From the NCBI GenBank assembly GCA_903844645.1, contig CAIMUP010000141.1:1-64000 (forward strand): DNA of 64,000 nt. Direction: 5' to 3'. The notes beneath the pieces were generated by a model. It ran no database searches, was not told the DNA's origin, and saw nothing but the letters and a program-made list of their open reading frames with translations. Source of the stretch: an uncultured Bacteroidota bacterium. GTDB lineage: Bacteria; Bacteroidota; Bacteroidia; AKYH767-A; JABDAW01. The translations under genes and the position numbers were made by a program. Positions 34,638 through 44,519 of the stretch are shown here, in pieces. Numbering within the stretch: position 1 is the first letter of the stretch; the number at the start of each line of letters is the position of its first letter.

Positions 34638-35002
34638 ATGTCCTCCGGAGAGAAGAATATGTTCTCCAAAGAAAAGCATACGTTCTCCAGAAAAAAGCAT
34701 ACATCCTCCAGAAAAAGCATATAGTCTTTTATTAAATCATATATGAAAAATAAAATAACCATACGTTCTCCAGAAAAAAGCATACATCCTCCAGAAAAAA
34801 GCATATAGTCTTTTATTAAATCATATATGAAAAATAAAATAACCATATGGTTTCCGGAAATAAGCATACACTTATTTTGGGAAACCATATAGTCTTTTTG
34901 GGAAATGATATACTTTTAACGAGAAGTGATATAATCTTCTCCAGAGACAGTATGCGTATTTCCGGAAACCATATGGTTATTTTATTTTTCATATATGATT
35001 TA
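34638..35002. repeat. Array h: about 17 units of 20-22 bp, with 46-bp inverted arms
   Basis: Units run from AT/AC to CAT, for example ACGTTCTCCAGAAAAAAGC, many with the palindrome TTCT-CC-AGAA. A block of four units (about 84 bp) is duplicated in tandem (34680-34762 and 34763-34846). The segments 34817-34862 and 34957-35002 are perfect 46-bp inverted repeats around 94 bp. It fills the gap between the convergent MmcQ and ferredoxin-linked genes. Confidence 0.93.
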
Positions 35003-35028
35003 TCTTGAAGAAGTATGCTTTAGCAATT

Positions 35029-35599
35029 TTATGATATGAAACAGTAATCAAGATGCTTGCTTCGTTCAACGGCCTTATCGTAATCGGCGTATTCCCTATA
35101 TTTATCCCGAGAATTAATATCGAAATGGTAAAAATAATGAATGTAATTATCGGAAAACTGTACGCTTTTTTGGGGATTGTTAATTGATGAATCGGGATGC
35201 AATTGATAGTAAATTGCGAAACTGTTTATTAGCTGAAAATAGTTGCTACCTTGGGCTGAAAACCCTACGGGTGATTGCCTTTTGGAGCTCTCTTTCGATT
35301 ACTAAATGTGAGATGATTGCCGGCATGTTTTCTTTAGGATATTTCTTGATCGTAGCGGCGAGTTTTTCTTCTGAAATATCTATGACATAGAGCATTCGCA
35401 TCAGCTTTTGCCTATCATTTTTTAATAACGTGGTGAAGACGGGTATTAATTGGTCAATAAGCTCCTGGTAAGCGGCGTTTTCGATGCCCGAGAAGTTGAT
35501 AACAAAGCCGAACAAGTCGAAGTCTTTGGTGATCCTGTCTGCCGTTTCTCGGATTAATGCCAGGTCGAGCCGATAAGGTTCCAGTTCACATGGATTCAT
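35029..35599 (-). CDS. Hypothetical protein broken by a frameshift
   Basis: The start at 35599 (MNPCELEPYRLDLALIR) overlaps the ferredoxin gene by 14 bp. The track frame stops at 35246. From about 35290 another frame stays open and looks coding, reading PVGFSAQGSNYFQLINS and later DKYREYADYDKAVERSKHL to a stop at 35029. A single-base shift between about 35299 and 35249, perhaps in a CAAAAGG run, would restore a protein of about 190 residues. I recognise no family; the C-terminal half is rich in Tyr and charged residues. Confidence 0.6.
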
Positions 35600-35933
35600 T
35601 GACGTTTGGCTCGATTTTAGTATCAGAAAAGTCGAGGACAAGACGCGTTACCGGGCGGTTATTAATAAGATGTTCGGTAACGATTTCCTCCACATCTTGG
35701 AGCTGTACTTTTCCATAAAAAATACCGTCAGGATAGACCACAACATTAGGACCGCATTCGCAAATATCCATACACCCTGTCTTTTGTGCACGCATCTCGA
35801 TTTTAAGATTATGATCCTTGATAAGTTTCTTAAACTCCTTCACCAATTCCAATCCTTGCGTCTCGCCGCAACAGATTCTTGCACCATCCGGACGTTGATT
35901 TGTACAGATAAAAATATGCTTTTTGTATTTCAT
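35586..35933 (-). CDS. Thioredoxin-like [2Fe-2S] ferredoxin
   Basis: The 115-residue protein has the cysteine pattern FICTNQRPDGARICCG, later TGCMDICECGPNVVVYPDG, typical of the thioredoxin-like 2Fe-2S ferredoxins. It should carry electrons in the cytoplasm. The downstream gene starts inside its last codons, so the two are coupled. A divergent promoter pair separates it from the prolyl oligopeptidase gene. Confidence 0.92.
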   Translation of the reverse strand: MKYKKHIFICTNQRPDGARICCGETQGLELVKEFKKLIKDHNLKIEMRAQKTGCMDICECGPNVVVYPDGIFYGKVQLQDVEEIVTEHLINNRPVTRLVLDFSDTKIEPNVNESM

Positions 35934-35967
35934 TATATGATGTATTAAATAATTTTATTCGAGGCAG

Positions 35968-35975
35968 CAAAGATA
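35968..35975 (-). promoter_or_regulatory. TATCTTTG promoter of the ferredoxin gene
   Basis: Minus-strand TATCTTTG matches TAnnTTTG, about 35 bp before the ATG. Confidence 0.6.
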
Positions 35976-35999
35976 CAAAACAATGTAGTCGAAATAATA

Positions 36000-36007
36000 T
36001 AGCTTTG
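36000..36007 (+). promoter_or_regulatory. TAGCTTTG promoter of the prolyl oligopeptidase gene
   Basis: It matches TAnnTTTG, with a 41-bp gap to the ATG at 36048. Confidence 0.65.
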
Positions 36008-36047
36008 CGCCGCAAAATAAATAACGTTAAATCTAAAAGCATAGACG

Positions 36048-38174
36048 ATGAAAAAAATTCTGGTAACAATCCTTATGGTTTTAATAACCTCAAATATGAT
36101 TATTATGAAGGCACAAAAAATTACGTATCCCGAAACAAAAGAGGTGGTATTCGAGGAGGATCATTATGGCTTTTTGGTCGGAGATCCTTACCACTGGCTG
36201 GAAAATGATACCTCTACAGAGACCGCTGAATGGGTAAAAGCGGAAAATAAAGTTACTAACGACTACCTTGCAGATATTCCTTTTCGGGATAAGATTAAGA
36301 AGCGTATGACGAAGCTATGGAACTTCAAAAAGATTACTGCACCGTTCAAAGCAGGCAGCAATTATTTGTATTATAAGAATGATGGAATCCAGAATCAGAA
36401 CGTGCTTTATGTGAAGCCGATAGGGACTAATAAACAAGAGCGTATCCTGATTGATCCTAATAAAGTTTGGAGTGCCGGAACAACCTCTTTGGCTTCTATT
36501 TCACCATCAAATGATGGGAAGTATTTAGGGTATGGAATAAGTGTTGGAGGCTCTGACTGGGAGGAGTTTCATGTCATGAATATTGCGACAGGAGATACCC
36601 TTATGGATGTCATAAGATGGGTGAAGTTCTCTGGCATGGCATGGTATGGTAATGGTTTTTATTACAGCCGCTACGATGAACCCAAAAAGGGACATGAGTT
36701 GAGCCAGCAGAACGACAATCAAAAGGTATATTATCACAAGCTCGGCACCAAGCAGAGCGAAGATGTTTTATTCTATGAAGACCTTAAATTCCCGTTTCAT
36801 TCTTACGGTGTACAAGTTACCCAAGATGAACATTATCTGTTGCTTTATATCACCGAGTCAACCAGTGGCAACGCCTTGTATGTAAAGGATTTGACGAAGC
36901 CGGATGCAAAGCTGACCGCGATCATCGAAGGCTTCGGAAGTGATAACAATGTAGTGGATAATGTAGGTGATAAATTGATCCTTCATACAAATAATAATGC
37001 GCCTCGGTATCGGTTGATGTATATTAATCCGATGAATCCTAAAGTAGAGCATTGGGAGTACCTTATTCCTGAACAAAATGACGTGATGGAAGGCGTTAGC
37101 ATCGCCTCCAATAGGATAGTTGTGAAGTATATGAAAGATGCCGCCAGCCGGTTGTTTACTTATGATTTGAATGGAGGCGATGTAAAGGAAATTCCGCTTG
37201 CAACCTTCTGCACGGTGGATGCGATGAACGGCAGCCAGAAGGATAGTTTATTATTTTATTCTTATACTTCTTTCACGGTGCCATCCATTGTGATGAAACA
37301 TAATATCCTTACCAATAATTCTAAAGTAATTGACAAGCCGGAGATAGATTTTAATGCTGATAACTATGAAACCAAACAGGTCTTTTATCCCAGCCAAGAC
37401 GGCACGATGATCCCGATGTTTATTGTGTATAAAAAGGGACTTAAACTGAATGGCAAAAACCCGACATACCTCTTTGGTTATGGCGGATTCAACATTAGTA
37501 AGACGCCTGAATTCAAGACCGAACGGTTAGTGTTTTTGGAGCAAGGCGGAGTGTTTGCGATGGCGAATATTCGTGGTGGCGGAGAGTACGGAGAAGACTG
37601 GCATCGTGCCGGTATCAAGATGTCGAAGCAAAATGTGTTTGATGATTTTGTTGCGGCAGCACAGTACCTCATCAATGAGAAATATACCAACTCGTACAAG
37701 CTCGCTATTGCTGGTCGGTCTAACGGGGGATTGCTGATAGGAGCTGCCATTACGCAACACCCTGAATTGTTTAAAGTTGCGATCCCTACGGTAGGCGTTA
37801 TGGATATGTTGAGGTATCATAAATTCACTATTGGGTATGCGTGGGCATCGGACTATGGTACCTGCGAGGACAGTCAGGAAATGTTCTTGACATTGTTAAA
37901 ATATTCCCCGTTGCATAACATCAAAGAAGGAGTATCTTACCCCGCTACGATGGTTACTACTGGCGACCATGATGACCGTGTGGTGCCGGCTCATTCCTTC
38001 AAATTTGCGGCTACGATGCAGGCTAGGAATGGTGGTGAAAACCCAATCCTGATCAGAATAGACAGCATGGCGGGACATGGTTCGGGGAAGCCTACGGGGA
38101 AGTTGATTGAGGAACAAACCGACATCTGGTCGTTCGTTTTTTATAACCTCGGGATGAAGATGGAGGAGAAATAA
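36048..38174 (+). CDS. Prolyl oligopeptidase (S9A), exported
   Basis: The 708-residue protein has a signal peptide (MKKILVTILMVLITSNMIIM), a seven-bladed propeller domain (about 75-420) and a C-terminal alpha/beta hydrolase domain. The nucleophile is in AGRSNGGLLIG, the aspartate in TGDHDDRVVPAHS and the histidine in AGHGSGKPTG. It cleaves short peptides after proline. It precedes bioD by 21 bp; the two may share a transcript without a functional link. Confidence 0.95.
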   Translation: MKKILVTILMVLITSNMIIMKAQKITYPETKEVVFEEDHYGFLVGDPYHWLENDTSTETAEWVKAENKVTNDYLADIPFRDKIKKRMTKLWNFKKITAPFKAGSNYLYYKNDGIQNQNVLYVKPIGTNKQERILIDPNKVWSAGTTSLASISPSNDGKYLGYGISVGGSDWEEFHVMNIATGDTLMDVIRWVKFSGMAWYGNGFYYSRYDEPKKGHELSQQNDNQKVYYHKLGTKQSEDVLFYEDLKFPFHSYGVQVTQDEHYLLLYITESTSGNALYVKDLTKPDAKLTAIIEGFGSDNNVVDNVGDKLILHTNNNAPRYRLMYINPMNPKVEHWEYLIPEQNDVMEGVSIASNRIVVKYMKDAASRLFTYDLNGGDVKEIPLATFCTVDAMNGSQKDSLLFYSYTSFTVPSIVMKHNILTNNSKVIDKPEIDFNADNYETKQVFYPSQDGTMIPMFIVYKKGLKLNGKNPTYLFGYGGFNISKTPEFKTERLVFLEQGGVFAMANIRGGGEYGEDWHRAGIKMSKQNVFDDFVAAAQYLINEKYTNSYKLAIAGRSNGGLLIGAAITQHPELFKVAIPTVGVMDMLRYHKFTIGYAWASDYGTCEDSQEMFLTLLKYSPLHNIKEGVSYPATMVTTGDHDDRVVPAHSFKFAATMQARNGGENPILIRIDSMAGHGSGKPTGKLIEEQTDIWSFVFYNLGMKMEEK

Positions 38175-38195
38175 TATTACTAATTCCATCGCACA

Positions 38196-38804
38196 ATGAG
38201 AAAGATATTTGTTACCGGAATAGGCACTGATGTGGGCAAGACCGTCATCGCTGCCATCCTTGCCGAGAAGATGAAGGCGGATTATTGGAAGCCGATTCAG
38301 GCGGGCAATCTGACGAACACCGATACCCGTGTGATCAAAGAACTTATTACAAATGAGAAGACGGCTTTCCATCCCGAAGCCTACTGTTTGTCGAAGGGAA
38401 CATCGCCGTATGCGGCGGCTACTGCCGATGGTATCAAGATTAATTTATCCAAAATAAAATTACCCGTTACGAAGAATCACATCATCATCGAGGGGGCGGG
38501 AGGCTTGATGGTGCCGCTGAATCAGAAATCATTAATCATTGATTTGATAGAACAACTGGATGCGGAAGTGGTGTTGGTTTCCAAAAATTATTTAGGGAGT
38601 ATTAACCATACGTTGCTTTCTATCGGCTTATTGCAGAGCAAGGGTTTGAAGATTACGGGCATCGTATTTAATGGCATTCCGAAAGAGGATTCGGAGAAAT
38701 TTATCTTGAATTATTCGGGCTTGAAATGCCTTGCCAAGATTAAGCATACGACCAAAATTACGCCTGAATTCATTACCCGAAACGGGAATGATTTTAAGAT
38801 TTAA
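38196..38804 (+). CDS. bioD: Dethiobiotin synthetase
   Basis: The 202-residue protein has the P-loop variant FVTGIGTDVGKTVIAAIL, YWKPIQAGN and EGAGGLMVPL, the motifs of BioD, which closes the ureido ring in biotin synthesis. No other bio genes are in the window. The stop codon merges into a long perfect hairpin. Confidence 0.95.
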   Translation: MRKIFVTGIGTDVGKTVIAAILAEKMKADYWKPIQAGNLTNTDTRVIKELITNEKTAFHPEAYCLSKGTSPYAAATADGIKINLSKIKLPVTKNHIIIEGAGGLMVPLNQKSLIIDLIEQLDAEVVLVSKNYLGSINHTLLSIGLLQSKGLKITGIVFNGIPKEDSEKFILNYSGLKCLAKIKHTTKITPEFITRNGNDFKI

Positions 38805-38857
38805 AGCCACGAATTTCACGAATTAAGGTACATTTAATTCGTGAAATTCGTGGCTTT
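38803..38857. terminator. 24-bp perfect hairpin after bioD, probable terminator
   Basis: AAAGCCACGAATTTCACG plus six more bases pair without a mismatch with 38834-38857, around GGTACAT. The 3' arm ends in GGCTTTTCTTT, so it should terminate. The arm itself is an imperfect direct repeat of ACGAATT. Confidence 0.8.
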
Positions 38858-38887
38858 TCTTTGTTCCAAAAACTGAAAAGACAATTT

Positions 38888-39034
38888 CTTACCGCTACTT
38901 CAAATAATCTTAGTGCTACTTTGAATAATCTTACCGCAACTTCAAGGTTTCTTACCGCAACTTCAAAGTTTCTTATCGCAACTTCAAGGTTTCTTATTGC
39001 AACTTCAAAGTTTCTTATTGCAACTTCAAAGTTT
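38888..39034. repeat. Array i: seven 21-bp units
   Basis: The core is CTTACCGCAACTTCAAAGTT in exact 21-bp step. AACTT-CA-AAGTT is a palindrome with a 2-nt spacer; some copies have AAGGTT, which still pairs as G.U in RNA. Confidence 0.95.
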
Positions 39035-39177
39035 CTTATGGTTAATGTCTTCCGCAGCTTTTTTCTCGTTGTAAAACCCGTTTTCAGGGGTATTTAATAG
39101 GAGGGAATCCGGAAACCGCCTCATGGTTTATTCATCCTTTTTTAGTAATTTCGCCCCTTATTAAATAGTATTAAAAG

Positions 39178-39654
39178 ATGAAAAACATGAAAACGAGTAT
39201 CCTTATTATTGCATGCCTCGCCCTGCTGTCGGGCATTATTATCGCCAATCCGAAGTTGTTTGGCATCGAAAGACAACGGTCTCACATTATCCTTTCGCAG
39301 ACTGCGGTCATTATTAATGCGGCTCATAAATGCGTGACCGAGAAGAAAGTGTACAATGGTTTATTAGCCAAAGCAATCGCTCATCAACACGTCGCGAGGG
39401 GCTATTACGAGAAGATGGATTACTTCAAAGCCCTCTACTTTTCTCGCCGAGCAAGAGCCTTCGCCATCAAGGCGATCGAAACCAATGGCTGCCTCGTTCC
39501 GGCTGATACCGGCTACCTGGAATCTGATGCCAAACTGTTTAAGGATAGCCCGAACGACGATGAATTGGATTATCTGTTGGTCAAAGAACATCGGAGAGAA
39601 AAGCTGACGGATGAAGAAATTATCAATACGAAGCCAGACGTGGACGTAAAATAG
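39178..39654 (+). CDS. Exported hypothetical protein
   Basis: The 158-residue protein has a signal or anchor segment (TSILIIACLALLSGIIIA) and a helical body with RGYYEKMDYFKALYFSRRAR, which reads like one TPR-like helical pair. The C-terminal third is acidic (DSPNDDELDYLLVKEHRREK). The start MKNMKTS could equally be the second Met at 39187. A TAATTTCG element 27-34 bp upstream is a weak promoter match. I recognise no family. Confidence 0.7.
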   Translation: MKNMKTSILIIACLALLSGIIIANPKLFGIERQRSHIILSQTAVIINAAHKCVTEKKVYNGLLAKAIAHQHVARGYYEKMDYFKALYFSRRARAFAIKAIETNGCLVPADTGYLESDAKLFKDSPNDDELDYLLVKEHRREKLTDEEIINTKPDVDVK

Positions 39655-39757
39655 GGTGTTGAAAACTTTTTTAGTTAAATTTTGCACCAACATTTGGTAG
39701 TATGGAATTTAATTACTAATTTTACATTCCAAAATAAAATAAAAATAGTCATTCATA

Positions 39758-42426
39758 ATGAAAAATAAAACCCTTATCCTCCTCGCCTTCCTCGCCCTCT
39801 TCACCGCTGTCGGCATCGCACAACCGACCTCCTGGAATTGGTATTTCGGAACCAACTGTGCATTGAATTTTAGTACCGGCACCCCTGTTTCCATAGCCGG
39901 CAGTGCCATCAGTACCTGGGAGGGCAGTGCCTCCATTTCTGATGCTACGGGGAATCTTTTATTCTATACCGATGGCATCACTATTTGGGATCGGAATAGC
40001 AACCCGATGCCCGGTGGTAACGGTACTTTGTTAGGGAATTCATCAAGTACGCAATCTGCCGTGATTGTCCCGAAACCGAATAGCACCACCTTGTATTATG
40101 TCTTCACAGCCGATGCTCAAGGAGCTACCGGCGGAATATCCTATTCGATTATAGATATGACGATGAATACCGGCAATGGCGATGTCGCTACGCTGAACAC
40201 GAATTTGCTTGCCATCGGAGCGGAGAAAATTACCGCCATCAAGCATGCCAATGGAGCCGATTATTGGATTATCGTTCATGAATTAGGCGATGATGCGTTT
40301 TATGTTTATCTGTTATGCAGTAGCGGGCTTCAGCCTCCTATTGTAGAGAATATCGGCATTCAATATATTAATAATAGTATGTACTGGGGCGAATCAATCG
40401 GGTATCTGAAAGCCTCTCCGAATGGAGCAAAACTCGCTGCCGCCATACATAACGATATTGATACCGTTCAGTTGTTTGATTTTAATAATGCAACAGGAGC
40501 AATCACGAATCCTATCAATATTCCGTATGGTACTGGCGATGGTCCTTACGGGGTTTCTTTTTCTCCGAATAATACCGTTCTTTATATCGCTACAGAAACT
40601 ACAGGGACGATTTATCAATACGATATTTCGTCGAACAATCAGGCTACCATCAATGCCTCGCAATATGTCGTCGCGACCTCCACCGCCGATTCGTACATGG
40701 CATTGCAATTAGCCTCCAATGGAAAGGTTTATTCTACCGAATCATCTTCCAGTACCTTGGCAGTAATTAATTTTCCGAATGTGTTAGGAGCAGGATGTAA
40801 TTTCGTAACGGGGGCAGTCAGTCTCGGAACCGGAACATGCGGCTTAGGGCTTCCGAATTTTGTGGATGCTGTCAATGCTACTGCTAATACGGTTACTTCT
40901 TTACCTACCGATACTACGGTTTGTTCCGGTCCTGTGGTTCTGGATGCAGGAGCAGGAGCCACCTCCTACTTGTGGTCCACAGGGGCTACCACCGAAACGA
41001 TTTCTGTCGCTACCCAACAAACGGTTTCAGTAATTGTTACTCGTGTATCCGTCTGTGCTACCAATACCGAATACGATACCATCAATATTCATATTATTCC
41101 TGCCCTTGTGGTGAATATCGGGAATGATACCACGCTCTGCATAGGAGCTAATTTAACCCTCGATGCTGGCAATGCAGGAGCAGGATACCATTGGTCTACC
41201 GGAGCAAATACACAAACCATAACTGTTGCTGCTACGGGTAATTATTCAGTTACTGTTACTGCCGGAACGTGTGTAGATATTGATAGTATTTTAGTAACCT
41301 TTGTAGCAGGACCTAACATTGCTTTGGGTGCGGATATATCAGTATGTGCAGGCACTCCTGTTACCCTCGATGCAGGCAATGTTGGTGCCGCTTACCTTTG
41401 GAGTAATGGAGCAACGACGCAAACGATCAGCCCTACGGCATCTGGTATTTATTATGTCGCAGGTTCTTTCGGGGCATGTGTCGCAACTGATACTATCCTT
41501 GTTACTTTTATTACTGTTCCTGTTGTTTATCTCGGTCCCGATCAGTTGCTTTGCAATGGACAATCCGCCATTCTCGATGCTGGCAATGCAGGTTCCACCT
41601 ATCTTTGGTCAACAGGGGCGATAACGCAAACCATTAATGCTTCCGCGACTGGTTTGTATTCGGTTCAAGTTCAGAATGGAGTGTGTACAGGCAGCGATAC
41701 CGTTCAGGTAACTTCATACACCGGTCCGACTGTTAATCTTGGTCCTGATATTAAGATCTGTTACGGTGCCGATACCGCCCTCGATGCTGGCAATGCAGGG
41801 ATGAATTATTTCTGGAATAATGGCAGCACCGAACAAAATATTCGTATCTATACTTCCGGTACTTATTGGGTAGATGTGGACAATCACGGTTGCAAAGGAA
41901 GCGATACTGCAATCGTGATTATTGGAAAGAAGTATTGGTTTCATTAGGTGCCGATACCTTCATTTGCCCCGGCTCCCAAATTTTTATTGATGCCGGATTC
42001 GGATACAGCAGCTATGCCTGGATTCCCGGTGGCGGCAATGTTCATTTTATTACCGTTGACCAGCCCGGAACATACAGCGTCATTGTCTCTGATGCTGATG
42101 GATGCACGGCAGCAAGCTCCAAGTATGTCAGAGAATTTTGCCCCGTAAGCATCTATGTTCCCAGTGCTTTTTCTCCAAATAAAGACCATGTTAATGATAA
42201 TTTTTATGCCTTTGCCGATGGCGTGATAGACTTCCACATGTATATTTTCGATCGTTGGGGAGAATTGGTTTTTGAATCCCAAGATATCGCTTACGGGTGG
42301 GATGGAACTTACCTTGGACACGATGCCCCCGTCGGCTCATACGTCTATCGGGTGGATTATAAATTGTATGAATACCTCGAATTACAACTGCATACCAAGT
42401 GTGGAGTGGTGAGCTTGCTTCGTTAA
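39758..42426 (+). CDS. T9SS type B (gliding-motility C-terminal) surface protein, frameshifted
   Basis: Two track ORFs (39758-41947 and 41866-42426) are one gene. The N-terminus has a signal peptide and a WD40/propeller-like domain (about 25-370). At least four Ig/PKD-like repeats follow, each with VxLGxD..xCxG and LDAGNAGxxYxWSTGxxTQTI. The second frame continues with one more repeat (SLGADTFICPGSQIFIDAG) and the CHU_C-type sorting domain (YVPSAFSPNKDHVNDNF, FDRWGELVF). The frames meet at 41924-41933, in GGAAAGAAG, where one extra base would join them into about 890 residues. Confidence 0.85.
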
Positions 42427-42451
42427 TACCTTCACCAAAATAATTCCCTTG

Positions 42452-42488
42452 AAAAGCCCTTCGATTCTTCGGAGGGCTTTTCTTTTTT
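42452..42488 (+). terminator. Terminator of the T9SS type B gene
   Basis: AAAAGCCCT-TCGA pairs with TCGG-AGGGCTTTT (one G.T), followed by CTTTTTT. Confidence 0.88.
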
Positions 42489-42546
42489 AATGGAATTAGG
42501 GAAGTTGTTTAATGGAATAAAAGGTTCGATTCGGAAACCGGAATCC

Positions 42547-42651
42547 AAAAAAAGAGATTAAGGAATTCAAAAAAGAGACATGGGAGTTCAAAAAAGAGAC
42601 CAAGGAAATGAAAAAAGAGGTCAAGGAAATCAAAATAGTGATTAAGGAAAT
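42547..42651. repeat. Array j: five 21-bp units
   Basis: The core is CAAAAAAGAGACCAAGGAAA at exact 21-bp spacing. Unlike most arrays the unit is purine-rich and not palindromic. Confidence 0.9.
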
Positions 42652-42801
42652 CATTTCCTGAACCACTATTTCACATAAAATGTTATCTATCAGCGTATTT
42701 TTAATTGGAAGAAAAAAGAAACGGAATACAGACAAGGAATATTATGCTTCCAAAAGATCAGGAAAAAAAAGAAAAATTTGTTCCATTGCCCAAAAATTAG
42801 C

Positions 42802-42809
42802 TACTTTTG
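42802..42809 (+). promoter_or_regulatory. TACTTTTG promoter of the lipoprotein-gldA pair
   Basis: It matches TAnnTTTG 33 bp before the ATG at 42843. Confidence 0.6.
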
Positions 42810-42842
42810 CAATTGAGGACTAAAAAGGTCTTTTATTAAATA

Positions 42843-43409
42843 ATGAAAAATATGAAACGAAACCATCTTTACATCATCGGGCTGATGATTGTTATCAGCA
42901 GTTGTACCACCGTAAGATACGATACCGAAAGGTATATCAAAACGAGTATCGAAACGCATAAAACAGGGGCATATAACAGCCTGAAAATTATGTCGCTGTA
43001 TAACCAAACTTCGATGAAGGACGGGACGCACCTCGAGATGGCGGCATATAAATATGATAACCAAAAAGGGCTGGTCATCGTGGCATATCAATATTACAAA
43101 GACCGCAAACCGGCGAAGGAAGAAAACAATGTAATATCGAATACCGCTTTTGTGAAGCTGGATACCGCGCAATGCAGGGCAATCCTTACAAATTACATTC
43201 AGTTGGAAACAAAATTGAAGGCTGAAATTCCGAAAAACGAAGAAGAAATCTTTGCCGATTATACCGTCTGCGATGATCTTTTTATCAGCATGAGCAAAGC
43301 CAAGGGAGCGATGATTCCTTCAGATATTTATTTGTGGATAAAAGGGGAGAAATACACCATCGCGACAGATGCGATGCTGAATAATTTGGAAGATTTTATG
43401 AAGTGGTAA
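42843..43409 (+). CDS. Lipoprotein of unknown function
   Basis: The 188-residue protein has a lipoprotein signal (YIIGLMIVISSCTTVRYD). The mature part is alpha/beta with KTGAYNSLKIMSLYN and MAAYKYDNQKGLVIVAYQ. I recognise no family. It is 15 bp upstream of gldA and likely cotranscribed, but the link to gliding or secretion is only positional. The second Met (MKRNHLY, 42855) is an alternative start. Confidence 0.75.
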   Translation: MKNMKRNHLYIIGLMIVISSCTTVRYDTERYIKTSIETHKTGAYNSLKIMSLYNQTSMKDGTHLEMAAYKYDNQKGLVIVAYQYYKDRKPAKEENNVISNTAFVKLDTAQCRAILTNYIQLETKLKAEIPKNEEEIFADYTVCDDLFISMSKAKGAMIPSDIYLWIKGEKYTIATDAMLNNLEDFMKW

Positions 43410-43424
43410 TTAGGTTTTAAAACT

Positions 43425-44339
43425 ATGTCGGTAAAGGTTCTGGATATTTCAAAAGTTTATGGCAAACAAAATGCTTTGGACGGTATTTCCTTTGACGTAA
43501 ATGCCGGAGAGGTACTCGGCTTTCTTGGTCCTAATGGAGCCGGGAAATCTACCATGATGAAGATCCTCACTTGCTTTATTCCGCAGACGGCGGGGCAGGC
43601 TTTTGTGTGCGGATTTAATGTCGAAGAAGAACCTTTGGAGGTAAAGAAATGTGTCGGATACCTTCCCGAGAATAATCCTTTATACTTCGATATGTACATC
43701 AAGGAATATCTCGAATTTATTGCTGGCATCCAGGGCATCAAACAGAATAAAATGGCGAGGGTAAAGGAGATGATTGGCATGACCGGATTGGAAGCCGAGC
43801 AACATAAAAAGATTGGTGCATTATCCAAAGGTTATCGCCAACGAGTAGGCTTGGCGCAAGCATTAATCCATGACCCGAAGGTATTGATTTTAGACGAACC
43901 GACCTCGGGATTAGACCCTAACCAATTAACTGAAATACGAAATCTGATAAAAAATATCGGCAAAGAAAAAACCGTGATATTCTCCACCCATATCATGCAA
44001 GAAGTTACTGCCATTTGTAGCCGCGTGGTGATAATTAATAAAGGAAAAATCGTCGCCAATGACTCCATCGAAATCCTGCAACAACAGACCGCCAACAAAT
44101 CGGTTATATCCGTAGAATTCGATGCGCCGACTTCAAAAAATGCTCTGAAAAAAATCGCCGGCGTGGTAGATGTCGAGCAATTAAATAATAATAACTGGCT
44201 TCTTTATTCCGATGCCGATACCGATATCAGAAAGGAACTTTTCAACTTTGCTATCGAGCAGAAATTAGCCATTATTACCATCAAAAAAGAAGAGCAAAAC
44301 CTCGAAGACATTTTCCATTCCCTCACAAAGAATTTATAG
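43425..44339 (+). CDS. gldA: Gliding-motility ABC transporter ATPase GldA
   Basis: The 304-residue ATPase has Walker A GPNGAGKST, signature LSKGYRQRV, Walker B VLILDEPTSGLDPNQ and the H-loop STHIM. Its length and the YLPENNPLYFDMYIKEYLEF segment match GldA, the ATPase of the GldAFG complex in Bacteroidota. gldF and gldG are not adjacent. It could also be a more general ABC-2 ATPase. Confidence 0.9.
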   Translation: MSVKVLDISKVYGKQNALDGISFDVNAGEVLGFLGPNGAGKSTMMKILTCFIPQTAGQAFVCGFNVEEEPLEVKKCVGYLPENNPLYFDMYIKEYLEFIAGIQGIKQNKMARVKEMIGMTGLEAEQHKKIGALSKGYRQRVGLAQALIHDPKVLILDEPTSGLDPNQLTEIRNLIKNIGKEKTVIFSTHIMQEVTAICSRVVIINKGKIVANDSIEILQQQTANKSVISVEFDAPTSKNALKKIAGVVDVEQLNNNNWLLYSDADTDIRKELFNFAIEQKLAIITIKKEEQNLEDIFHSLTKNL

Positions 44340-44484
44340 CAGTTCAAGGATTATCTTATTAATGAAATAAAAAGACTAAGCCTGATAGTTTATTTCTATT
44401 CATCATGTCCATTCTTTAGGAAATGATGACAAAAATCAGGTTTCCTTCATGACTAAAATCATGGTTTAAGAATCGTGGCGGCGG

Positions 44485-44492
44485 TATTTTTG
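44485..44492 (+). promoter_or_regulatory. TATTTTTG promoter
   Basis: It matches TAnnTTTG 27 bp before the ATG at 44520. Confidence 0.55.
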
Positions 44493-44519
44493 CAGCATTA
44501 AATAAACTAATAATATCTT

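Noticed and set aside
41924-41933. Programmed -1 ribosomal frameshift in the T9SS type B gene
   Set aside because: The site does not fit the usual X XXY YYZ slippery heptamer and no downstream structure is evident; an indel is simpler.
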